Source: Streptomyces sp. NRRL F-6131
GTDB lineage: Bacteria > Actinomycetota > Actinomycetes > Streptomycetales > Streptomycetaceae
Reading direction: 5' to 3'
DNA: 64,000 nucleotides
NCBI GenBank assembly: GCA_000719695.1
Contig: JOHN01000014.1
Span: forward strand, 62,001 to 126,000
Both the position numbers and the translations under genes were made by a program. The notes beneath the pieces were generated by a model that was not told the origin of the DNA, made no database searches, and saw nothing but the letters and a program-made list of their open reading frames with translations. The first letter of the stretch is position 1. Each line of letters opens with the position of its first letter. Shown piece after piece: positions 56,635 to 64,000 of the stretch.

Positions 56635-58007
56635 TCGACTTCGACGTACTCATCGACCTCACCGCGCGCGAGGGCATCGAACGGATCGGCGTCGGCGTCG
56701 TGGTCCGAGACGCCTCGGGCCGGATCCTGATGATGTGCAGGTCACCGCACGACGTCCTGCCGGGCCTGTGGGAGGACCCAAGTGGCGGCCGGGATGACGG
56801 CGAGGCGCTGCCGGCCGGGGCGGCCCGTGAGTTGGCCGAGGAGACCGGTCTCACCGGCCTGCCGCTGGAGTACGTACGCCAGCTCGACTTCACCGACCGG
56901 CGTGGCTGCCGCGTGCGCCAGTTCGTCTTCACCGCCGTCGTTCCGGACGCCACCCCCGTCAGGCTGTCCCGCGACCACGACGGCCATCAGTGGGCGACCG
57001 CCGACGAGCTGCCCCCGACCGGCGACGGGCAGCGATCGGTGGTCGAGTCGCTCACCCGGCGTCCGGGCCTCCCGGGCCGGCGGCCGGTCGGCGGCCACCT
57101 CACGGCCGTCGCCCGGCCAACGGCTTACGGCAGCTTCCTGATCACCGACCCGCAGGGCCGCATCCTCGGACTGCGCTCGACCGTCGACCCGGCCGTCTGG
57201 AACTTCCCCGGCGGCAACGTGGAGCACGGCGAAACACCGTTCGCCACGGCCCTGCGCGCGGCCCACGAGGAGCTGGGCCTCGACCTCGCCGCCGAGAACC
57301 CCGAAGTCATCGCCCGACGACACCTGGTCGCCGTCACCCACGAGCAGGCAGGCACCGAGTACCCCGTGCCGATCTGCGGCTACGTCTTCGACGGCGGCGT
57401 CCTCACACCCGAGCAGCAGGCCCGCATCCACCTGGATCGGACCGAGCACACCGAGTTCCGGTTCGAGAGCGCCCACGGCTGGCGGCGGCTCATGGAACCG
57501 GCCCACTACCAGCGGCTTCGGCAGGTGCTGCGCGCCCACCGCTCCGGCATCCCTCTCTACCTGGAGCGCCCCGCACCGGTCGACGACGACTTCGAAGGTG
57601 TCCTCGTCTTCGTCACCGACCCAGTGGGCCGGCTGCTGCTGCACCGACGCGAAGACCGGCCGGACATGCCCTGGCCCGGCTACTGGACTCCGATCGGCGG
57701 CTGGCGGGAGGCCGACGAGAACCCCCAGGACAGCGCGAGGCGTGAGGTGCGCGAGGAGGCCGGCATCGAGATCACCGGACTGCGGGCCCTCCCCGCCCCG
57801 CACGACGACCTCGGCCTCCCGCTCACCCGTGTCCTGCACGCCGTCTGGGACGGGGCCGAGAACGACCTGCGGCTCGGCGACGAGGGCCTGGCCGTCCGTA
57901 TGGTCCCGGTCGACGAACTGCGCGACCTCAAGGTCCCGCCCTACATGCAGCACTACCTGCCGATGCTCACGGAGGCGGCTGGCCCGACCTCAGGAGAGAC
58001 CGCGTGA
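56631..58007 (+). CDS. Triple NUDIX-domain protein
   Basis: A 458-residue protein formed by three consecutive NUDIX domains. Box 1 spans residues 52-74 with Glu58, Arg66-Glu67 and Glu70-Glu71 intact. Box 2 spans 195-217 (GNVEHGE...RAAHEELGL): the first glutamate of the RE pair is Ala210, so this domain is probably weak or inactive. Box 3 spans 357-379 with Arg371-Glu372 and Glu375-Glu376 intact. NUDIX enzymes cleave nucleoside diphosphates linked to another moiety; a fusion of three is unusual. The GTG start overlaps the preceding stop, and its own TGA overlaps the GTG of the next NUDIX gene, so translation is coupled along the array. Substrates are unknown. Confidence 0.92.
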   Translation: MIDFDVLIDLTAREGIERIGVGVVVRDASGRILMMCRSPHDVLPGLWEDPSGGRDDGEALPAGAARELAEETGLTGLPLEYVRQLDFTDRRGCRVRQFVFTAVVPDATPVRLSRDHDGHQWATADELPPTGDGQRSVVESLTRRPGLPGRRPVGGHLTAVARPTAYGSFLITDPQGRILGLRSTVDPAVWNFPGGNVEHGETPFATALRAAHEELGLDLAAENPEVIARRHLVAVTHEQAGTEYPVPICGYVFDGGVLTPEQQARIHLDRTEHTEFRFESAHGWRRLMEPAHYQRLRQVLRAHRSGIPLYLERPAPVDDDFEGVLVFVTDPVGRLLLHRREDRPDMPWPGYWTPIGGWREADENPQDSARREVREEAGIEITGLRALPAPHDDLGLPLTRVLHAVWDGAENDLRLGDEGLAVRMVPVDELRDLKVPPYMQHYLPMLTEAAGPTSGETA

Positions 58008-58447
58008 ACCCGCTCACCCTGGTCGTCGGCGTCCACCTCGTCCTGCTCGACGACAACACCGTCCTCCTCGGTCGTCGCCGCAACACCGGCTACGCCAACG
58101 GCATGTGGCACCTGCCGTCCGGCCACATGGAGCGAGGCGAGCCGGTCACCCGCTCGATGACGCGCGAGGCGGAGGAGGAACTCGACATCCGCATCACCGA
58201 CGACGACCTGGCGCTCGTCCACACCCTCCACCACCTCGACCCCGACGACGGGCACAGCCGCCTCCAGCTGTTCTTCCGCCCCGCCCGCTACCTCGGCCAG
58301 GTCCGCAACGCGAAGCCGCACAAGTGCGACGCACTGCAGTGGTGGCCGCTCGACGGGCTCCCGAGCAAGACCGTGCCCTACACCGTGCTCGCGCTCCGCG
58401 AGATCGCTCGCGGCAGCGCTCTCTCCACCGCCGGCTGGCCGACATGA
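58004..58447 (+). CDS. NUDIX hydrolase
   Basis: A 147-residue single NUDIX domain. The box runs from residue 40 to 62, GHMERGEPVTRS...REAEEELDI, with Arg54-Glu55 and Glu57/58 kept and Asp61 where glycine is usual. The start LVVGVHLVLLDDNTVLLGRR suits a nucleotide-pool or cofactor-pyrophosphate hydrolase. GTG at 58004 follows AGGAGAG and overlaps the stop of the triple-NUDIX gene by four bases. Its stop overlaps the ATG of a 30-codon ORF. Confidence 0.92.
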   Translation: MNPLTLVVGVHLVLLDDNTVLLGRRRNTGYANGMWHLPSGHMERGEPVTRSMTREAEEELDIRITDDDLALVHTLHHLDPDDGHSRLQLFFRPARYLGQVRNAKPHKCDALQWWPLDGLPSKTVPYTVLALREIARGSALSTAGWPT

Positions 58448-58536
58448 CCACACCCCCGCTCCCCCGGGACGCCGACCGGCGGCTGCGCGAGGCTGCGCGA
58501 GACCACGAACCGCCGGGCGTGCGTAGTGTCGCGTGA
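58444..58536 (+). CDS. 30-residue linking ORF in the NUDIX array
   Basis: MTTPPLPRDADRRLREAARD plus ten residues. Its ATG overlaps the stop of the NUDIX gene before it (ATGA) and it ends 31 bases before the next NUDIX gene. It may be a real short peptide, a ribosome bridge, or the remains of a domain lost between the two NUDIX genes. No family is recognised. Confidence 0.35.
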   Translation: MTTPPLPRDADRRLREAARDHEPPGVRSVA

Positions 58537-58567
58537 CCACCCCTTTCCCCTACTGGTTGGAGCATCC

Positions 58568-59053
58568 ATGCAGTCGCTGCGTCAGGCCGTGTGCGTCATC
58601 GTCCACGACGAGGAGGTGGGAGAGGTCGCCTGCATCCACTACGCCAATGACAGCTGGTCCACGGTTCCTGCCTGGACCGTCCCCGGTGGCAAGGTCGAGG
58701 AGGGCGAGCGCCTCGACGAGGCCGCCGCCCGCGAGCTGCACGAGGAAACCGGGCTCGTCGTCGGCCCCGAGGAGCTGCGGCTGGTCCACACCGTCCAGGT
58801 CAAGGCCGGGTGGGACGGCAAGGGGCCGTTCCTGCTCTCCGTCTTCGCCACGACCTCCTGGCAGGGCGAGCTGACGAACACCGAGCCGGAGAAGCACCTC
58901 GCTGTCCGCTGGATGTCCGCCGACGCGCTGCCCACCCCGATGTTCCCCACCTCGCACGCTGCCCTCACCGCCTACCTCGGCGGAGACGACCGGGGGTTCT
59001 CCACCCACGGCTGGGACAGCTCGGTGGACCCTCGCGCCCTCGTCGGACTCTGA
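58568..59053 (+). CDS. NUDIX hydrolase
   Basis: A 161-residue NUDIX protein: AWTVPGGKVEEGERLDEAAARELHEETGL holds the box at residues 41-63 with all consensus residues (shown here split: GKVEEGE, then RELHEETGL). Late segments EKHLAVRWMSADALPTPMFP and the tail GWDSSVDPRALVGL are typical for ADP-ribose- or MutT-like small enzymes. TTGGAG precedes the ATG at 58568. It is the third gene and fifth NUDIX domain of the array. Confidence 0.92.
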   Translation: MQSLRQAVCVIVHDEEVGEVACIHYANDSWSTVPAWTVPGGKVEEGERLDEAAARELHEETGLVVGPEELRLVHTVQVKAGWDGKGPFLLSVFATTSWQGELTNTEPEKHLAVRWMSADALPTPMFPTSHAALTAYLGGDDRGFSTHGWDSSVDPRALVGL

Positions 59054-59259
59054 TCCACGCTCGGCAGGGGCGGGGTGGCCCAGCCGTCGCGTTCCTCCGG
59101 TCTCGCCGTCGATTCTCCCGTACAGTGCGGTCGAGAGGGTGTTCCGATCGGTCGTCGCAAACTGATCATGGACGCCCTCGTCCCGTTGGTGGGGCGGACG
59201 TTCGGATCTGGTCGGGACCGGTCCCGGTTCAACCGGGCCGCAGGAGGGGAGACGCGATC

Positions 59260-60039
59260 GTGGGGGAACTGGGCGGCAGGACCGCACTGGTGACGGGTGG
59301 CTCGCGCGGGATCGGGCGGGCGGTCGCGCTGCGGCTCGCCGCCGAGGGGGCGCTGGTCGCCGTCCACTACGGGGGCAACGACGCAGCCGCCGCGGAGACC
59401 GTGGACCTGATCGCCGAGGCCGGCGGCCGGGCGTTCGCGGTGCAGGCCAGGTTCGGCGAGAGCGGTGCGGTGGACCGGTTGTTCGAGGGGCTCGCCGCCG
59501 GGCTGGCGGAGCACGGTGCGGGCGGCCTGGACATCCTGGTGAACAACGCGGGCATCCACTCGGTCGGCTCGATCGGGCAGCTCACGGAGAGGGAGCTCGA
59601 GCGGATTCTGGCGATCAACGTGAGTACGCCCATCTTCGTGATCCAGCGGGCGCTGTCGCTGCTGCGGGACGGCGGACGGATCGTCAACGTGGGCTCGGCG
59701 GCCACCCGCATCGCGAACGCCGTCCAGATCGGCTACACCGTCAGCAAGGCGGCGCTGGCCGCGCTCGGTCCTTCGCTCGCCAACGAGTTGGGGCGGCGCG
59801 GGATCACCGTGAACACGGTCGAACCCGGAGTGGTGCTGACCGACATGACGGCCGGGTGGACCGATACCCCCGGAGCGATCGCCGGGCTCGAATCGGTCAC
59901 CGCGCTCGGCCGGATCGGCGAACCGGCGGACGTCGCGGACGTGGTCGGCTTCCTGGCGGGCCCGGGAGGACGCTGGGTGACCGGCCAGACCATCGACGCC
60001 TCCGGCGGCACCTATCTCGGCCCGATCGCGGGCGGGTGA
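59260..60039 (+). CDS. Short-chain dehydrogenase/reductase
   Basis: A 259-residue classical SDR: cofactor motif TGGSRGIG at 12-19, NNAG in LDILVNNAGIHSVG, and the catalytic YxxxK in GYTVSKAAL near 159-163. The HYGGN after the second strand favours NADP(H). ITVNTVEPGVVLTDM and the ending VTGQTIDASGG are canonical. The start is GTG 59260; AGGAGGGG lies 11 bases upstream. The substrate is unknown. It starts 206 bases after the NUDIX array and probably has its own promoter. Confidence 0.9.
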   Translation: MGELGGRTALVTGGSRGIGRAVALRLAAEGALVAVHYGGNDAAAAETVDLIAEAGGRAFAVQARFGESGAVDRLFEGLAAGLAEHGAGGLDILVNNAGIHSVGSIGQLTERELERILAINVSTPIFVIQRALSLLRDGGRIVNVGSAATRIANAVQIGYTVSKAALAALGPSLANELGRRGITVNTVEPGVVLTDMTAGWTDTPGAIAGLESVTALGRIGEPADVADVVGFLAGPGGRWVTGQTIDASGGTYLGPIAGG

Positions 60040-60093
60040 TCCGACCGTCGACCGTGCCGACCGAAAGGAGTGTGGGCTGGATCACAGTTGAGG

Positions 60094-60108
60094 TTGACCT
60101 CGGGTCAA
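60094..60108. promoter_or_regulatory. Inverted repeat TTGACC-TCG-GGTCAA, putative MerR operator
   Basis: A perfect inverted repeat with 6-bp arms, 62 bases before the serine-hydrolase start. TTGACC also resembles a -35 box, as expected for MerR-family sites that sit within the promoter. The MerR gene downstream is the probable regulator. Confidence 0.65.
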
Positions 60109-60169
60109 GGTGGAGGCTCATCGCATCGGCAGGACGCCGACAGGAGCACAACCGCCACCGAGGAGCACC

Positions 60170-61267
60170 ATGTCCACCAACCTTTCCGGCCAGGGGCACG
60201 ACCGTCCGGAGCTGCAGAAGACCCTCGAGGACCTGGTCGAGGCCGGCTTCGTCGGGGTCCAACTCCGGGTGAACGACGAGCAGGGCGAGTGGGTCGGCGG
60301 CGCCGGTGCGGGCGAGCTCGGTCGGAGCGCCGCGGCGCTGACGAACGGGCACTTCCGCATCGGCAGCAGCACCAAGAGCTTCGTCGCCACCACGGTGCTG
60401 ATGCTGGTGGCCGAGGGCAGGATCGCCCTGGACGCCCCGGTCGCCGACCACCTGCCGGATTTCGGGCTGGACCGGCGGATCACGGTGCGGATGCTGTTGC
60501 AGCACACCAGTGGGATCTTCAACCACACCGGTGAGCTCTACGAGGACGGGACGATCGTGCTGGGGGTCCCCTGGCGCGGCAAGGAGTGGGTGGATGCCCG
60601 TTTCAAGACCTACCGGCCCGAAGACCTGGTGCGGCTGTCGCTCTCCAAGCCGGCGCGGTTCGCTCCGGGGACGGACTGGAGCTACGCCAACACCAACTAC
60701 GTGCTGGCCCGGTTGCTGATCGAGGAGGTCACCGGCCGGTCGTTCGCCGAGGAGTTGCAGCGGCTGGTCCTGGGGCCGCTGGCGATGACCGGCACGGTGG
60801 CACCGGGCGCCTCGTCGGAGATCCCCGCGCCGCACAACCACGGCTATTACCGCTACGAGGAGGCCGGGCAGGAGCGGACGATCGATGTCACCCGTCAGAA
60901 CCCGTCCTGGGTGGGAGCCGGCGGCGACATGATCTCGACCACTCAGGACCTGCACACGTACTTCTCCGCCCTGATGGGCGGCAAGCTCCTCCCCGCCGAG
61001 CTGCTGGTCGAGATGCGCACGCCGGAGGCGACGGCCGGCTACGGCCTGGGGCTGTTCGCACAGCAGACGGACAGCGGCACCGTCTTCCACCACAACGGCG
61101 CAGTCATGGGCTCGGCGGCCCTGATGTACAGCTCCCCGGACGGCAGCACGACCCTGACCGGTGGGCTGACGTGGGTGGACGACGCGGAAATGTCGATAGC
61201 ACCGGCGTTCCAGCTTGCCCAGCAGCGTTTCCTCGACGAGGTGTTCTGCGGCAAGCTGGGCGGATGA
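60170..61267 (+). CDS. Serine hydrolase of the class C beta-lactamase/penicillin-binding fold
   Basis: A 365-residue protein with the beta-lactamase-family active site: SSTK with Ser66 and Lys69, the YAN motif near residues 172-174 (WSYANTNYVLA), and HNG near 308 (FHHNGAVMG) in the KTG position. There is no signal peptide, so it is probably a cytosolic esterase or D-aminopeptidase-like enzyme rather than a true beta-lactamase. GAGGAG precedes the ATG. Its stop overlaps the MerR start (ATGA). Confidence 0.9.
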   Translation: MSTNLSGQGHDRPELQKTLEDLVEAGFVGVQLRVNDEQGEWVGGAGAGELGRSAAALTNGHFRIGSSTKSFVATTVLMLVAEGRIALDAPVADHLPDFGLDRRITVRMLLQHTSGIFNHTGELYEDGTIVLGVPWRGKEWVDARFKTYRPEDLVRLSLSKPARFAPGTDWSYANTNYVLARLLIEEVTGRSFAEELQRLVLGPLAMTGTVAPGASSEIPAPHNHGYYRYEEAGQERTIDVTRQNPSWVGAGGDMISTTQDLHTYFSALMGGKLLPAELLVEMRTPEATAGYGLGLFAQQTDSGTVFHHNGAVMGSAALMYSSPDGSTTLTGGLTWVDDAEMSIAPAFQLAQQRFLDEVFCGKLGG

Positions 61268-62040
61268 GGAACGGGGTCACGATCGGGCAGGCGGCGGCGT
61301 TCGTCGGCGTCACGGTGAAGACGGTGCGGCACTACCACAAGCTCGGCCTGGTGCCGGAGCCGGAACGCGACAGCTCCGGCTACCGGCGCTACGGCTCCGG
61401 GGAGCTGCTGCAGCTTGTCCAGGTACGGACGCTGGCCGCCGCGGGCGTGCCGCTCGCCGAGATCGGGCCCATGCTCGGCGCCGACGCCGCAGAGTTCGGC
61501 GCCGCGCTCACCGACGTCGAGCGGCAGCTCACCGAACGCATCGACGCGTTGGTCGCCCGCCGCAACACCCTGCACCGACTCGCCGACGGCGACCGCGTGC
61601 TGCTGCCGGACCGCGCCTGCGCGGTCCTCGACCGGATGCGCGGTCTCGGCTTCGACCCCGCCTACGTGGCCGCACAGCGCGAGGCCCTGGTCCTGGCCCG
61701 GGCGCTGGTCCCGGAGGGCTTCGACGGCTTCCTGACGCAACTCGAACACGGGCTGGACGACCCCGAGTACATCGCCCTGACCAAACGCGGCCAGGAGGCC
61801 GAGACCTGGGACCCGGACGACCCAAGGATCGAGGAACTCGCGGCCGCCATGGCCGACCGCTACCTCGCCAACCCCGCACTGCTGGGGGACCACGCCAGCC
61901 TGCGCGCATGGGCCACGGCCTCGGCCCAGTACAAGCTGATCAACAACCACCGCGGGGACCAGGCACCGATCTCGGCCCGACTGACCGCACTCACCGAGGC
62001 CCGACTCCGCTCCGCAGGTGTCCGCGGCCCCCACCGCTGA
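61264..62040 (+). CDS. MerR-family transcriptional regulator
   Basis: A 258-residue MerR regulator: TIGQAAAFVGVTVKTVRHYHKLGLVPEP with wing SSGYRRYGSGELLQLVQVRTL, a coiled dimerisation helix (VERQLTERIDALVARRNTLH), and a larger C-terminal effector domain. There are no metal-binding cysteines in the expected places, so an organic ligand is likely. Translationally coupled to the serine hydrolase; the TTGACC/GGTCAA repeat before that gene is the probable operator. Confidence 0.92.
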   Translation: MRNGVTIGQAAAFVGVTVKTVRHYHKLGLVPEPERDSSGYRRYGSGELLQLVQVRTLAAAGVPLAEIGPMLGADAAEFGAALTDVERQLTERIDALVARRNTLHRLADGDRVLLPDRACAVLDRMRGLGFDPAYVAAQREALVLARALVPEGFDGFLTQLEHGLDDPEYIALTKRGQEAETWDPDDPRIEELAAAMADRYLANPALLGDHASLRAWATASAQYKLINNHRGDQAPISARLTALTEARLRSAGVRGPHR

Positions 62041-62119
62041 AGACCCACCACTGAAGACCCGCTGCTGGAGGCCCTCCGCCGAGGGCCCGCCACTGAAGAA
62101 CGACGACTGAAGACCCACC
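62037..62119. repeat. Four CTGAAGA(C/A)C-type direct repeats between genes
   Basis: CTGAAGACCCACC occurs at 62037-62049 and 62107-62119, with related copies at 62051-62063 and 62093-62105. The first includes the MerR stop codon, so each copy carries a TGA. They fill the gap before the phosphotransferase gene. Confidence 0.7.
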
Positions 62120-62139
62120 GCCGAGAACCTGGAAGCCCT

Positions 62140-63057
62140 GTGACCCACACCGACATCGACATCACCGCGGAACTGATCCGGGACCTGCTGCGCGACCAGC
62201 ATCCTGACCTGGCCGACCGCCCGGTGAGCCTCGGCGCGCGTGGGTGGGACAACCAGCTGTGGCGGCTCGGCGACGATCTCGCCGTCCGGTTGCCCTGGGC
62301 GACGCAGTCCGCCGACGCGCTGCTGCGCAAGGAGCACGCCTGGCTGCCCACCCTGGCGCCGCGTCTTCCGTTGCCGGTCCCCGTCCCCCAGCGCCTCGGC
62401 GAACCCTCCGCGCGGTACCCGAGGCCCTGGCTCGTCACCACCTGGGTGCCGGGCGAGCCCGCCGACCGTGCGCCCGCCACGCGCGCCGAGGAGGCGACCG
62501 ACAGCTTGGCCGCCTTCCTGACCGCCCTTCACCAACCCGCCCCCGACGGGGCTCCCGTCGGCCGTGGCCGCGGAGGGCCGTTGGCCGACCATGCCGAGGG
62601 ATTCGTCCAGCAGCTCGAAGCCGCCACCGGGATGGGGCTCGTCCCCGAACCGGACGCCGTCCGCGCGATCTGGGAGGACGCCGTGGCCGCGCCCGGCTGG
62701 GCGGGGCCGGCCCTGTGGCTCCACGGCGACCTGCATCCGGCCAACGTGCTGACCGCGGACGGCACCTTCTGCGGCGTGATCGACTTCGGCGACCTCTTCG
62801 CGGGCGACCCGGCCATCGACCTCGCCGCCCCGTGGATCCTGCTGCCGGACGGCGCGGCCGAGCGCTTCTACGCGGCCTACCGGCCGACCCCGGACACGGC
62901 GACCTTGCGCCGCGCCCGTGGCTGGGCGTTGTGGCGCGCCCTCGCCGGCATCCTCATCGGAGAGGCCGGCGTCCACGGTCGCCCCGGCGGCAAACCCACC
63001 TGGGGCCCGCCCGGCCACACCGCCCTGCGGCGCCTCGTCGCGGCGGACCGCCGCTGA
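62140..63057 (+). CDS. Aminoglycoside phosphotransferase-family kinase
   Basis: A 305-residue APH/choline-kinase-type protein: GWDNQLWRLGDDLAVRLPW as ATP-binding region, catalytic HGDLHPANVL (His195, Asp197, Asn202) and the metal-binding VIDFGDL after it. The motif set is shared by true aminoglycoside kinases and by kinases of small metabolites, so resistance is not proved. The GTG at 62140 has a GGAAG site. It follows the hydrolase-MerR pair by 100 bases and may belong to the same transcript. Confidence 0.9.
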   Translation: MTHTDIDITAELIRDLLRDQHPDLADRPVSLGARGWDNQLWRLGDDLAVRLPWATQSADALLRKEHAWLPTLAPRLPLPVPVPQRLGEPSARYPRPWLVTTWVPGEPADRAPATRAEEATDSLAAFLTALHQPAPDGAPVGRGRGGPLADHAEGFVQQLEAATGMGLVPEPDAVRAIWEDAVAAPGWAGPALWLHGDLHPANVLTADGTFCGVIDFGDLFAGDPAIDLAAPWILLPDGAAERFYAAYRPTPDTATLRRARGWALWRALAGILIGEAGVHGRPGGKPTWGPPGHTALRRLVAADRR

Positions 63058-63100
63058 AGGCGTCCCGGCGTCTGCAGCTGCCGAATCCGCCCGAAGGAGA

Positions 63101-64000
63101 TCAGCCGAAGCCGAAGCGGCCGGCCGTCGTCACGTCGAGGGTGTCCTTGAGCATCGCGAGGGCCGCGCCGACCGGACTGGAACGTCCGCCGCTCAGGGTG
63201 ATGTCCCCCGCGTCCGGGCAACCGTAGACGACGGCCTTCTCCGGCCCGGTCAGCGCGTGGAACGGATCGCCCGGAGCGGTCTCCTCCAGTCGGACGCGAA
63301 CCACCAGGGGCTCGTCGACGCTCGCGACCGCCACCGCCCGCAGTTTGTTCCCCCGACCTGCCGCAGCCAGCGCGGTCGACGCGGAGTTCCCGTCGACCGC
63401 CTCCGCCCGCACCTGCACGGCCGACGGTTCCCACCCCCACAGCAGGGCCGCCAGCAGCCGTACCTTGGTGGCCGCGTCCTCCCCGGAGAGGTCGGCCGAG
63501 GGATCCGCCTCGGCGATGCCCCGGCGCTGCGCCTCGCCGACCGCCTCCGCCAGCGACTCCCCCGCCGCCAGCCGGTCCAGGACGAAGGTGGCGGTGCCGT
63601 TGGGGCATGCCCGGACCGATCCGCATCCGAGGCCGCGAACGCCCGCACGCGCCAGGTCGGCCGTCGGCAGCGCCGCGCCGGTGGCCCCGGAGATCCTGAT
63701 CAGGCTGCGGCCGGCCCGTGCGGCCTCGCCGAGTTCGGACCAGTGGGTGAGCAGATGCCCCTTGGCCGCCGTGACCACGTGGACCCCGCGGCGCAGGGCC
63801 AGGACGGCCTCCTCGGCGGCCTGTCGCCGCACCTCCGGTGAGGAGGGCAGCGCCTGGACCAGCACCCGTGCGCCGGTCAGGTCGAGACTCTCCTCCAGCG
63901 CCACCGACGGCCCCCAGCCCGGGCGCGGCGGCACCGACCCCTCCGGGTCGGGCAGGCAGTGCGCGGAGCCGGTCCGAACCGCCCCGAGCCGCAACCGCAC
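63101..64000 (-). CDS. Homoserine dehydrogenase-like protein (partial, N-terminus outside the window)
   Basis: The last 299 residues of a homoserine-dehydrogenase-family protein, read to the stop at 63101. GVHVVTAAKGHLLTHWSEL, IRISGATGAALPTADLARAG, GTATFVLDRLAAGESLAEAV and AEADPSADLSGEDAATKVRLLAALLWG are the catalytic-domain signatures of the family. The Rossmann start with GxGxxG is missing, so the gene must continue past 64000. It converges on the phosphotransferase gene. As an isolated copy it could be a specialised paralogue rather than the housekeeping hom. Confidence 0.88.
   Translation of the reverse strand: MRLRLGAVRTGSAHCLPDPEGSVPPRPGWGPSVALEESLDLTGARVLVQALPSSPEVRRQAAEEAVLALRRGVHVVTAAKGHLLTHWSELGEAARAGRSLIRISGATGAALPTADLARAGVRGLGCGSVRACPNGTATFVLDRLAAGESLAEAVGEAQRRGIAEADPSADLSGEDAATKVRLLAALLWGWEPSAVQVRAEAVDGNSASTALAAAGRGNKLRAVAVASVDEPLVVRVRLEETAPGDPFHALTGPEKAVVYGCPDAGDITLSGGRSSPVGAALAMLKDTLDVTTAGRFGFG

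Noticed and set aside
1..64000. tRNA, rRNA, CRISPR arrays, insertion sequences and prophage genes
   Set aside because: No cloverleaf with a conserved T-arm, no spaced repeat array, no transposase, integrase or phage structural motif was found by reading.

Overview
The window is very GC-rich DNA with strong G/C bias at third codon positions, many GTG starts and purine-rich Shine-Dalgarno sites. Together with actinobacterial families (DUF4193, DUF4235, DUF6328, DUF3995, an F420-dependent LLM oxidoreductase, DinB-like maleylpyruvate isomerase fold, CYTH-CHAD) this points to a Streptomyces- or Kitasatospora-like actinomycete. There are no rRNA, tRNA, CRISPR or transposase genes. Many small regulator-plus-target pairs, several decayed genes and few housekeeping genes suggest a variable chromosomal region.

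Layout. 0-9.1 kb: one leftward gene train: thiamine-diphosphate pyruvate-oxidase-like enzyme, a 1028-residue FAD/4Fe-4S oxidoreductase, a 54-residue repeat peptide, an enolase-superfamily enzyme, a GH15 glycosidase and an F420 LLM oxidoreductase. The middle genes are joined by overlapping stop/start codons. 9.3-18.5 kb: membrane protein, Imm49-like protein, ABM monooxygenase with divergent ArsR regulator, DoxX, secreted DUF4344 metallopeptidase, exported beta-carbonic anhydrase, YjdM, rhodanese with divergent TetR, and small proteins. 18.7-30.6 kb: Ser/Thr kinase with WD40 propeller; lactone oxidase divergent from a PLP enzyme-TetR pair across a long inverted repeat; repeat protein, STAS protein, winged-helix regulator, CYTH-CHAD protein and a saccharopine-dehydrogenase-like reductase. 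30.6-41.2 kb: a 50-bp perfect palindrome, DUF3995, NUDIX, a lipoprotein, two broken genes (GNAT and DHFR-like), MarR-SnoaL, ricin-type lectin, SMI1/KNR4 and PadR-HAAS. 41.4-55.5 kb: secreted surface protein, TetR-flavin dehydrogenase, TetR-flavin monooxygenase with a three-site operator array, a decayed class IV aminotransferase, TetR-quinone oxidoreductase, PHP protein, DUF6328 and two alpha/beta hydrolases. 56.5-64 kb: five NUDIX domains in three genes (the first a triple fusion), SDR, a serine-hydrolase/MerR coupled pair, a phosphotransferase and a homoserine-dehydrogenase-like gene cut by the window end.

How the genes work together. The recurring theme is a local regulator facing or following the oxidoreductase or small enzyme it probably controls, with inverted repeats in the shared promoter (12.1, 16.0, 22.4, 36.4, 42.8, 46.0, 50.6 and 60.1 kb). 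Convergent genes are commonly separated by strong GC-rich hairpins. The two least ordinary units are the coupled oxidoreductase operon at the left and the NUDIX array at the right. Neither has an assignable pathway from sequence alone.
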